Positions 16,953 to 24,103 of a stretch of 64,000 nucleotides of DNA are shown piece by piece (the first letter of the stretch is position 1; each line of letters opens with the position of its first letter). The notes beneath the pieces are model-generated. The model ran no database searches. It was not told the origin of the DNA and saw only the letters and a list, made by a program, of their open reading frames with translations. Source of the DNA: JAKANT01 sp035502095 (lineage in GTDB: Bacteria > Pseudomonadota > Gammaproteobacteria > Burkholderiales > Burkholderiaceae_F); assembly GCA_035502095.1 (NCBI GenBank), contig DATJUX010000026.1, positions 124,001 to 188,000 on the forward strand, written 5' to 3'. Position numbers and translations under genes: made by a program.

Positions 16953-18248
16953 ATGGGCATGCACCACGCCTCTTTCCTTCCGCCCGGGTACTTCACCGCG
17001 GGCGTCGAGCAGACGGACCCGATGATCGCCCACGCGATCGACCGCGAGAAGGCGCGCACCCGTGACGTGATCGAGCTCATCGCCTCGGAGAACATAGTCA
17101 GTCGCGCCGTACTCGACGTTCAGGGATCGATCCTCACCAACAAGACGGTGGAGGGCTACCCCGGCAAGCGCTACCACGCCGGAGCCGAAAACGTCGATGT
17201 CGTGGAGCGCACCGCGATCGAGCGCGCCTGTCGACTCTTCGGCTGCCGCTTCGCGAACGTTCAGCCGCATTCGGGCAGCCAGGCCAACCATGCCGTGCTG
17301 CACGCGGTCGCCGAGCCGGGCGACACGATCCTCTCGATGGATCTCAATGCCGGCGGCCACCTCAGCCATGGTGCGCCGGCGAATCTGAGCGGCAAGTGGT
17401 TCAAGGTCGTGAACTACGGGGTGCGTGCCGTCGATGGTCTGATCGACTACGACCAGGTCGCCGACCTCGTGCGTCGACACGAGCCCAAGCTCGTCATCGC
17501 CGGTGGCTCGGCCTACCCGCGCGCTCTCGATTTCGCGGCGTTCCGTCGCGCGGCGGATATCGCCGGAGCGAAACTCCTCGTCGACATGGCGCATTTCGCC
17601 GGCCTCGTCGCGGGCGGCGCCCATGAGCATCCCTTCCCACACGCCGACATCGTCACGACGACCACCTACAAGTCCCTGCGCGGGCCGCGCGGCGCGATCA
17701 TTCTCTGGAACGACCAGGATCTTCGGAAGCGCATCAACAATGCCGTCTTCCCCGGGCTGCAGGGAACACCTTCGCTGCAGGTCGTCGCCGCCAAGGCGGT
17801 CGCCCTGGGCGAGGCACTGCGGCCCGAGTTCGCGAACTACGCCAAGGCGGTTCTGGCCAACGCGCGCGCGCTCGCGCGCCGGCTGCAGAGCCGCGGCTTC
17901 GACCTCGTCGGCGGCGGCACCGACACGCCGTTGATGCTCGTCGACCTGCGCGCGAAGGACCTCACCGGTGCGCCGGCGGCCCAGAGCCTGGAGCGCGCCG
18001 GCATCATCGCGAACATGAATCCGATTCCCGCTGATACGGCCGACCTGAAGGTCATGTCCGGGCTGCGCTTCGGCGTTTCCGGGGCGACGACGCGGGGTCT
18101 CGAAGGCGACGATTTCGAGACCATCGGCGACCTGATCGCCGAGGTCCTCGAAGGGCTGCGCAAGGTGCCGGGCGACAACGGTGCCAACGAGGAGAGAGTC
18201 CGCGCCGGTGTCCGTGCAATCGCGGCACGGTTCCCGACGTACGGCTGA
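16953..18248 (+). CDS. Serine hydroxymethyltransferase paralogue
   Basis: 431 residues of the PLP-dependent SHMT fold. Family sequence includes RDVIELIASENIVS, KTVEGYPGKRYHAG, QPHSGSQANHAV and LVDMAHFAGLVAGG. The PLP lysine lies in TTTTYKSLRGPRG, where housekeeping GlyA enzymes read TTTTHK(T/S)L; the histidine before the lysine is thus tyrosine. In E. coli GlyA this histidine affects reaction specificity, so this protein may use another amino acid or act as an aldolase, for example on alpha-methylserine or a hydroxy amino acid. The 7-bp spacing after the dehydrogenase supports a dedicated pathway instead of one-carbon housekeeping. Confidence 0.82.
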   Translation: MGMHHASFLPPGYFTAGVEQTDPMIAHAIDREKARTRDVIELIASENIVSRAVLDVQGSILTNKTVEGYPGKRYHAGAENVDVVERTAIERACRLFGCRFANVQPHSGSQANHAVLHAVAEPGDTILSMDLNAGGHLSHGAPANLSGKWFKVVNYGVRAVDGLIDYDQVADLVRRHEPKLVIAGGSAYPRALDFAAFRRAADIAGAKLLVDMAHFAGLVAGGAHEHPFPHADIVTTTTYKSLRGPRGAIILWNDQDLRKRINNAVFPGLQGTPSLQVVAAKAVALGEALRPEFANYAKAVLANARALARRLQSRGFDLVGGGTDTPLMLVDLRAKDLTGAPAAQSLERAGIIANMNPIPADTADLKVMSGLRFGVSGATTRGLEGDDFETIGDLIAEVLEGLRKVPGDNGANEERVRAGVRAIAARFPTYG

Positions 18249-18599
18249 GGCGAAGGGCGGCAGACTACCTTGCCTCGGTTCGAGCGGGCCCCCGTCGCTC
18301 CGAGCCGCAGGCGATGAATCCCGGCGCAACGATCGGCGTCTGCGTCGCCACTGCGTAGGTCAGAGCACGCTCGGCGCGACAGGCGGTACCGCTCCGGGTG
18401 CAGACGTCGGCGGTCGATGCTTCGCATCGACTGCCCTGCGCTGCTCGATCCGGGGGGAGGCCGCTCTTCGGGTTCACGCCTGCTGCACGACGCCCGCGAG
18501 CGACCGCTTGGCCTTGACCTGTCGCGCTGAGCGTGCATTGCAGTTGAATACGAGATCCCTCGCCGGCGGCTCGCAATGGCACGCCCTGCGTAATGCGGG
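18249..18599. other. 351-bp intergenic region between convergent genes
   Basis: It contains a perfect hairpin, GTCGATGC-TTC-GCATCGAC, at 18413-18431, a candidate bidirectional transcript end without a T-run. A minus-strand frame crosses the region but has no initiation signal or family motif and overlaps the next gene in another frame, so it is not called. Confidence 0.4.
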
Positions 18600-19619
18600 C
18601 TACGCGTACCGCTCGCGCGCGAGCTGCGTGCCTTGCGTCAGCGCGGCGAGCTTCGCCAGTGCTGTCTCGCGCGCCATCGGCGCCATGCCGCAGTTGGTGC
18701 ACGCGAACAAACGTTCCTTCGGGACGAACTGAAGCGCGCGGCCGATCGTGTCGGCGACGTCGTGCGGCGTCTCCACCTGCTCGCTCGCCACGTCGATCAC
18801 GCCGACGAGCACGTCCTTGCCCGCCAGCAGTGCCATCAGGTCGGGCGGCACGTGCGAGTTCCTGCATTCGAGCGACACCTGCTCGATGCGGCTGCGCGCG
18901 AGCGCCGGGAAGATCGCCTCGTATTGGCGCCACTCGGAGCCAAGTGTCGCCTTCCAGTCGATGTTGGCCTTGATGCCATAGCCGTAGCAGATGTGGACCG
19001 CGGTGGTGCAGGTGAGCCCGGTGATTGCGCGATGCAGCGCCGCGATGCCCCATTCGACGACGTCGTCCATGTAAACGTTGAACGCCGGCTCGTCGAACTG
19101 GATGACGTCCACGCCGTCGGCCTGCAAGGCGCGCGCTTCCTGGTTCAGCAGGTCGGCGAACGCAAACGCGAGTTTCACCTTGTCGCCGTAGTGACGGTCG
19201 GCGACTGTATCGACGATCGTCATCGGGCCGGGCAACGTGAACTTGAGCTTGCGCAGCGTATGCGCGCGCGCCAGCTTCGCTTCGGTGGCGTGTACACGCC
19301 CCTTCAGCCGCAGCGGACCGATCACCTGCGGCACCATCGCCTTGTAGCGATCGGCGCGGATGCCCATCTCGACCTTGTGCACGAAGTCGATGCCCTCGAC
19401 CGCCTCGAGGAAACCATGCACGAAGTGCTGGCGCGACTGTTCGCCGTCGGTGACGATATCGAGGCCCGCGTCCTCCTGCGCCTTCAACCAGAGCAGCGTC
19501 GCGTCGCGCTTGGCCGTCGCCAGTTCGTCGCCGCTCGCCTTCCATTGCGGCCAAAGTTTGTTGGTCTCGGCCAGCCAGAACGGCTTCGGCAGGCTGCCGG
19601 CAATCGTCGCCTCGAACAT
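18600..19619 (-). CDS. Core methionine synthase (MetE C-terminal type) family protein
   Basis: 339 residues from ATG 19619, which is only the catalytic half of cobalamin-independent methionine synthase. Typical zinc ligands are seen: His and Cys in AVHICYG, Glu in IQFDEPAF, and Cys in LFACTNCGMAP. FTLPGPMTIVDTV and DGEQSR also fit the family. The MetE N-terminal half is absent, as in archaeal and folate-independent methionine synthases, so the methyl donor is probably not the usual triglutamyl methyl-folate. It follows folE by 17 bases, last in a run with a Rieske oxygenase and DUF2277. Demethylation of a methylated compound with transfer to a thiol is conceivable but unproven. Confidence 0.8.
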   Translation of the reverse strand: MFEATIAGSLPKPFWLAETNKLWPQWKASGDELATAKRDATLLWLKAQEDAGLDIVTDGEQSRQHFVHGFLEAVEGIDFVHKVEMGIRADRYKAMVPQVIGPLRLKGRVHATEAKLARAHTLRKLKFTLPGPMTIVDTVADRHYGDKVKLAFAFADLLNQEARALQADGVDVIQFDEPAFNVYMDDVVEWGIAALHRAITGLTCTTAVHICYGYGIKANIDWKATLGSEWRQYEAIFPALARSRIEQVSLECRNSHVPPDLMALLAGKDVLVGVIDVASEQVETPHDVADTIGRALQFVPKERLFACTNCGMAPMARETALAKLAALTQGTQLARERYA

Positions 19620-19636
19620 GTCCGCTCCCGTCGCCG

Positions 19637-20362
19637 TCAACCGCGGCCGTTCTTCATCAGGGCGAGGAACTCGCGCCGCAGGCTGGCGTTGGTCAGGAAG
19701 GCGCCGCGCATGACGCTGTTGACCATCTTCGATTCCATGTCCTTCACGCCGCGCCATTGCATGCAGTAGTGATCGGCTTCCATCACGATCGCCAGCCCGT
19801 CGGGCTTCAGCTTGTCGTGCAGCAGGTCGGCGACCTGCGTGACGGCCTCCTCCTGGATCTGCGGCCGCGTCATGACCCAGCCGACCAGCCGGGCGTACTT
19901 CGATAGGCCGATCAGGTTCGAGTCCTGGTTCGGCATGACGCCGATCCAGACGCGGCCGATGATCGGGCAGAGGTGGTGCGAACATGCGCTGCGCACCGTC
20001 ACCGGCCCGATGATCATCAGCTCGTTCAGGCGCTCGATGTTGGGAAATTCGGTCACCGCCGGCTCGGCGACGTAACGGCCGCGAAAGACCTCCTTCAGGT
20101 ACATGCGCGCGACACGCTCCGCCGTCTCGACCGTGTTGTGATCGCTTTCGGTGTCGATCACGAGCGAGTCGAGCACGCCGCGCATCTTCTCCGCGACCTC
20201 GGCCAGCAGCGCGTCCAGCTCGCCCTCGTGGATGTACGCCGAGATGTTGTCGTTCGCGTGGAAACGCTGATGCGCTTCGCGCAGCCGCTCGCGGATCCTC
20301 TGCGAAACCGGAGTTCCCGTCTCGCCTGCATATGGAGCCAGCTCGGCAAACATGCGCGTCAT
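19637..20362 (-). CDS. folE: GTP cyclohydrolase I
   Basis: 241 residues. FolE converts GTP to 7,8-dihydroneopterin triphosphate, the first step to folates and other pterins. Zinc and catalytic residues are seen in VRSACSHHLCPI (Cys, His, His) and DHYCMQWRGV (Cys). The segment FPNIERLNELMIIGPV and the end FLALMKNGRG agree with the type I enzyme. ATG 20362 is used; ATG 20353 is a close alternative. It sits between the Rieske oxygenase (54-bp gap) and the MetE-like gene (17-bp gap), so a specialised pterin or folate role linked to those enzymes is possible, and a second folE may exist elsewhere in the genome. Confidence 0.92.
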   Translation of the reverse strand: MTRMFAELAPYAGETGTPVSQRIRERLREAHQRFHANDNISAYIHEGELDALLAEVAEKMRGVLDSLVIDTESDHNTVETAERVARMYLKEVFRGRYVAEPAVTEFPNIERLNELMIIGPVTVRSACSHHLCPIIGRVWIGVMPNQDSNLIGLSKYARLVGWVMTRPQIQEEAVTQVADLLHDKLKPDGLAIVMEADHYCMQWRGVKDMESKMVNSVMRGAFLTNASLRREFLALMKNGRG

Positions 20363-20416
20363 GGAACGCTCCGCACGGTGGTTGAGATCGATTCGATGGT
20401 ATCAGCGGCGCGCGCG

Positions 20417-21493
20417 TCACGACGGCATTGCGGCGCGATACGAGGTGCGCAATAGCTCATGGAAGTGCCAAACCCCTAGCTCGCGGGTGGGATTGAGGCG
20501 GCCCGCGACATATGAACCCGACCCGAGACCCCGCTGCACGGCCTCGCAGATCGCGATGTCTTCCTGCTGCACGAGGTCGCTGAACTGCGAGTCGCCGGCC
20601 CGGTCGGTGCGGTCGGTCGCCGCGTAGAAGAAGTCGAACTCGACCCGGCAGCGCCCGGTCCCCAGCGGCAGGACCCGATTCGTCTGCAATCGCCCGGGCA
20701 GCACGTTGAGCATCGTGTTCGGATACAGCCAGTAGTAGAGCGCGTCTCCCGCGCCGTAGAGCGCATTGCCGCGCTCCAGCGGGCTCGACTGCAGGACGAA
20801 CCATGCAGCGAGTTCGGTCGTGTAGCTGCGGTAGTCGAGCAGCGCATTCAGCTCCGGGTGCACTTGCGGCAGGTGATAGCCCTCGAGGAAATTGTCGACG
20901 TAGACCTTCCAGTCGCAGGCAATGTCGTAGCTCGCTCGGTGCGCGAACGCCAGCGGCAGGCTTGCGGGAAGGCGCACGTCGATATCCGCAACTAGCGCGT
21001 CGAATGGCGGTGCCGTCGCGAGTGCCGCGAAGACGAGTCCGCGCCATTGCGTTACCTGCGCCTGCGGAAGCCGGATCGACGCCACATCGAACTCGGGCGC
21101 ACGTCCCATCTCGGGTGCGCCGCGCAGGGTTCCGTCGAGTGCATAGGTCCAGCCGTGATACCTGCACGTCAGCGAACGCGCGCTGGTGCCGTCGCATGTT
21201 GCCACCGGACCTGCGCGGTGGCGGCAAACGTTGTGCAGCGCGCGCAGCAAGTCGTCGTCGCCGCGCACGATGACGAGCGGCACGCCGCCGATCTCGGCCA
21301 CGACATGGTCTCCCGGGCGGGCGACCTGCTCCGCGCGCGCAACCAACTGCCAGCTGTGGGCGAAAACCGTGTCGCGTTCGAACGGGTGGAAAGCGGGATC
21401 GACGTAACAGTGCGCGGGCAGCGCGAGTGCGGTCTGCGCCGGCTGCGCCTTCAGCCAGGCAGGGTCGGCGGCGAACGCGCGTTCCGGCTTCAT
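20417..21493 (-). CDS. Rieske non-heme iron oxygenase, alpha-subunit type
   Basis: 358 residues from ATG 21493. The Rieske 2Fe-2S motif is CRHRAG...CRYHGWTY (about residues 89-113). The mononuclear iron site is VDNFLEGYHLPQVHPE (about 200-215). Such enzymes use O2 and electrons from a reductase to hydroxylate or demethylate a substrate. Size and motif resemble the carnitine, choline and glycine-betaine group more than classical aromatic dioxygenases, but the substrate is unknown. No small subunit or reductase is adjacent. Its start overlaps the stop of DUF2277 by four bases, so translation is coupled. Confidence 0.87.
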   Translation of the reverse strand: MKPERAFAADPAWLKAQPAQTALALPAHCYVDPAFHPFERDTVFAHSWQLVARAEQVARPGDHVVAEIGGVPLVIVRGDDDLLRALHNVCRHRAGPVATCDGTSARSLTCRYHGWTYALDGTLRGAPEMGRAPEFDVASIRLPQAQVTQWRGLVFAALATAPPFDALVADIDVRLPASLPLAFAHRASYDIACDWKVYVDNFLEGYHLPQVHPELNALLDYRSYTTELAAWFVLQSSPLERGNALYGAGDALYYWLYPNTMLNVLPGRLQTNRVLPLGTGRCRVEFDFFYAATDRTDRAGDSQFSDLVQQEDIAICEAVQRGLGSGSYVAGRLNPTRELGVWHFHELLRTSYRAAMPS

Positions 21494-21765
21494 CGCGCCG
21501 TCGCGAACCGTTGCGCGGCGCGCGCACGCGCCTTGAGCGCCTCGGCCGCCCGGTCGCGCGGCGGCGCCGTCGTCTGCAGCGACCGCAGCAGGCGCCCCGA
21601 CGCCGCGGCGACTTCGTCGATCGCCGCGAGAAAGGCGGCCTCGTTCGATTTGGACGGCTTGTTGAAGCCGCTGAGCTTGCGCACGAACTGCAGCGATGCC
21701 GCGCGGATTTCTTCCGCCGTCACCGGCGGATCGAAGTTGAAGAGCGTCCGGATATTCCTGCACAC
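21490..21765 (-). CDS. DUF2277 family protein
   Basis: 91 residues beginning MCRNIRTLFNFDPPVTAEEI, a recognisable DUF2277 start, with LQFVRKLSGFNKPS. Proteins of this family are small, probably cytoplasmic, and of unknown function. The gene ends inside the start codon of the Rieske oxygenase (ATGA overlap) and follows the ECF42 sigma gene by 42 bases. Confidence 0.88.
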   Translation of the reverse strand: MCRNIRTLFNFDPPVTAEEIRAASLQFVRKLSGFNKPSKSNEAAFLAAIDEVAAASGRLLRSLQTTAPPRDRAAEALKARARAAQRFATAR

Positions 21766-21807
21766 GGGAGTCTCCAGCGAAAGGCCCCCGACGATTCTAT
21801 TGAGGTC

Positions 21808-23058
21808 TCAGCCGGCAAGCTCGTGCAGCCTGCGCTCGAGGTAGCGGCGCTCCAGCGGTTGCGTTGCGAGCGCGAGCGCGCGCCGGTAGGCGTCACGTGC
21901 CGCGTCGATGTCGCCCGCGCGACGCAGGAGATCGGCCCGCGCCGCGGGAAGCAGGTGGTATCCGGAGAGTTCGCCGCGCTGCTCCAGGCGCGCAATGCGG
22001 CGCAGTCCTTCCTGCGGGCCTGTCGCCATTGCGTGCGCCACCGCGCCATTCAGCTCGACCACGGGCGACGGCAGGATTGCGAGCAGTCCATCGTACAGCG
22101 CAGCGATCTGCGGCCAGTCGGTCTGCTCCGACGATCCGGCGCGCGCGTGCAACGCCGCGATGGCTGCCTGCAACAGGTAAGGGCGCGGCGGACCATGCAA
22201 CGCGCGGTGACATGCAATGGCGTCATCGAGCCACGCGAGCCCGGCGCGCACGTCCCCGGCCTGCCACAGGCTGCGGTCCTGGTCCTCCATCGGCACCAGC
22301 TCGCCGTCGCGCACGCGAGCGGCGCGCCGTGCGTGCTGCAGCAGCATCAGCGCGACCAAAGCCTGCGCCTCGACGTGACGCCGCACCAGGTCGCAGGCGA
22401 GCTTTCCCAGGCGGATCGCCTGCTCGCAGAGATCCGTGCGCACCGGCGGTTCGGTCTCGTGCGCGAGGTAGCCCTCGTTGAAGAGCAGGTAGATCACCGC
22501 CAGGACCGTGTCGATCCGCTCGGGCAGCTGCGCGATGGCGGGTACCTCGAACGGAATCCTTGCTTCGCGAATCTTGCGCTTCGCGCGCACCAGGCGTTGA
22601 GCGGTGGCGCATTCGTCCTGCACGAACGCCCGTGCGATCTCGCGCGTGGTCAGGCCACACAGGGTGCGCAACGCCAGCGCCATCCGGCTTTCCTGGTTCA
22701 GGGACGGGTGGCAGCAGACGAACAGGAGGCGCAGCCGGTCGTCTTCAAGTGCGAAATCGGCATGTTCCGGCGGAGCATCTTCCTCGACCTGCTCCGCCTG
22801 CGCGGCTATGTCGTCGGTCCATTCGACTTCGAACGGACTCGTGCGCGCACGGTCGACGAGCAGGTTGCGGGCGACCGTGGTCAGCCATGCCGCAGGCTGG
22901 TCAGGTTCGCCTTCGCGCGGCCAGCGCTCCGCCGCGCGCGCGAGCGCCTCGGCGAGCACATCCTCGGCCAGGTCGAGGTCGCCGCAGCGCCGCGCGAGCA
23001 CGGCAAGGACCTTGCCGTACTCCTCGCGCATCAGGCGGGCGAAGATCGCGCCTTGCAC
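21808..23058 (-). CDS. ECF42-type RNA polymerase sigma factor with C-terminal TPR-like domain
   Basis: 416 residues from a GTG start. The N-terminal half has sigma region 2 (YGKVLAVLARRCGDLDLAEDVLAEAL) and region 4 (ALALRTLCGLTTREIARAF). The C-terminal half (about 190-416) is helical with repeats such as AGDIDAARDAYRRALAL. This long extension and the DGPF gene directly upstream (22-bp gap) define the ECF42 group. Those factors lack a classical anti-sigma and are thought to be controlled through the C-terminal extension. The sequence TGTCGA-N16-CGTC upstream of the DGPF gene fits the reported promoter pattern for the group, which suggests autoregulation. Confidence 0.88.
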   Translation of the reverse strand: MQGAIFARLMREEYGKVLAVLARRCGDLDLAEDVLAEALARAAERWPREGEPDQPAAWLTTVARNLLVDRARTSPFEVEWTDDIAAQAEQVEEDAPPEHADFALEDDRLRLLFVCCHPSLNQESRMALALRTLCGLTTREIARAFVQDECATAQRLVRAKRKIREARIPFEVPAIAQLPERIDTVLAVIYLLFNEGYLAHETEPPVRTDLCEQAIRLGKLACDLVRRHVEAQALVALMLLQHARRAARVRDGELVPMEDQDRSLWQAGDVRAGLAWLDDAIACHRALHGPPRPYLLQAAIAALHARAGSSEQTDWPQIAALYDGLLAILPSPVVELNGAVAHAMATGPQEGLRRIARLEQRGELSGYHLLPAARADLLRRAGDIDAARDAYRRALALATQPLERRYLERRLHELAG

Positions 23059-23080
23059 GGCGATGGCCGCCGAAACGCGG

Positions 23081-23434
23081 CTACATCGAATGTTTGATCA
23101 GCGGGCGCAGTTCGATCGTCCCGCCCTGGATCGAGGGGCAGCGGCCCGCCCACTTGAGCGCCTCGTCGAGGTTGGCGCACTCGATGAGGTAGTAGCCACC
23201 GAGCTGTTCCTTCGTCTCCGCGAATGGACCGTCGGTTGCCACCACCTTGCCGGCCGCCAGTCGCAGCGTCGTCGCGCTCGAAGTCGGCGCGAGCTGGGAG
23301 CCGCCGACCATCACCTTCTTCTCGGTCATTTCCTTGCCGTATTGCATGTGCGCCGCGTGCATCTGCTCGATCGCGGCTTTCGGGGCGGCGGCGTACGCCT
23401 TTTCGTCGCCATAGATCAGGATAATGTATTGCAT
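23081..23434 (-). CDS. YCII/DGPF-domain protein
   Basis: 117 residues from ATG 23434, beginning MQYIILIYGDE. The diagnostic motif VVATDGPFAETKEQLGGYYLIE occupies about residues 66-87 (key residues DGPF and GGYY). YCII-like domains are small ferredoxin-like alpha/beta folds of uncertain catalytic role. DGPF genes are regular neighbours and targets of ECF42 sigma factors. This is the first gene of a minus-strand run that continues through the sigma factor. Confidence 0.9.
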   Translation of the reverse strand: MQYIILIYGDEKAYAAAPKAAIEQMHAAHMQYGKEMTEKKVMVGGSQLAPTSSATTLRLAAGKVVATDGPFAETKEQLGGYYLIECANLDEALKWAGRCPSIQGGTIELRPLIKHSM

Positions 23435-23490
23435 CGAAGCCTCCTTCGGGGGAAGTGGCGGAACGCGAAGATTCGCCCGCCTGTCACCAT

Positions 23491-23516
23491 GACGGACGCG
23501 GCGGCCGGAATCGACA
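23491..23516 (-). promoter_or_regulatory. Predicted ECF42-dependent promoter
   Basis: On the minus strand TGTCGA (23516-23511) is followed after 16 bases by CGTC (23494-23491). ECF42 targets are reported to have TGTCGA at -35 and CGA/TC at -10. It lies about 57 bases upstream of the DGPF start, leaving a short leader. A second CGTC (23498-23495) would give a 12-base spacer, which is less likely. Confidence 0.6.
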
Positions 23517-23587
23517 GTGTAGGAAGAGTTTTTTCGCCGGATCCCGCATCGGCGTACCCTTGACCCGATACGCATCGGGAGACTGCC

Positions 23588-24067
23588 GTGCAAGCTGCAG
23601 ACGCGAAGCCGGACTGGCGCCAGCAGGGTGTCCGGGTCATCAAGGCCGACCAGCTCGATCCCAATACGGCACAGACGCCCGGCATGAACCGGCAGGCCGC
23701 GATCAACTACGCGCGCGTCGGCGCCCAGAAAATCTGGGCCGGGACGGTCACGATCCACGCCAACGCCAAAACCGGCGCGCACCATCACGGGCCGCTCGAG
23801 AGCGTGATCTACGTCGTGCGCGGCAAGGCGCGCATGCGCTGGGGCGAGCACCTCGAGTTCACGGCCGAAGCCGAAGCGGGCGATTTCATCTACGTGCCCC
23901 CGTACGTGCCGCACCAGGAGATCAATGCCAGCCGGTCGGAGCAGCTGGAGTGCGTGCTGGTGCGCAGCGACAACGAAGCCGTGGTGGTCAATCTCGACAT
24001 CACGCCCGTGGAGCAACCCGAAGCGGTCTACTGGGTGGATCCGATCCACAAGCATCCGCACGGATAG
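23588..24067 (+). CDS. Cupin-domain protein
   Basis: 159 residues from a GTG start with GGGAG six bases upstream. A single conserved beta-barrel shows the two cupin motifs: TGAHHHGPLESVIYVVRGKARM (metal-binding His residues) and FIYVPPYVPHQEIN. The class covers small sugar isomerases, dioxygenases and sensors, and the substrate cannot be told. It is divergent from the DGPF gene and convergent with the HD-GYP gene, so it is a single-gene unit. Confidence 0.8.
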   Translation: MQAADAKPDWRQQGVRVIKADQLDPNTAQTPGMNRQAAINYARVGAQKIWAGTVTIHANAKTGAHHHGPLESVIYVVRGKARMRWGEHLEFTAEAEAGDFIYVPPYVPHQEINASRSEQLECVLVRSDNEAVVVNLDITPVEQPEAVYWVDPIHKHPHG

Positions 24068-24103
24068 TGCGGGCGGAAGGTTCAGGTCACACGGCGCGCC
24101 GCT

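Noticed and set aside
18265..18599. Minus-strand frame downstream of the MetE-like gene as a possible extra gene
   Set aside because: No start signal and no recognised motif; its upstream part lies inside the MetE-like gene in another frame.
23081..24061. 326-codon minus-strand frame extending the DGPF protein upstream
   Set aside because: The extension is antisense to the cupin gene and passes through the predicted promoter; ATG 23434 gives the normal YCII length.
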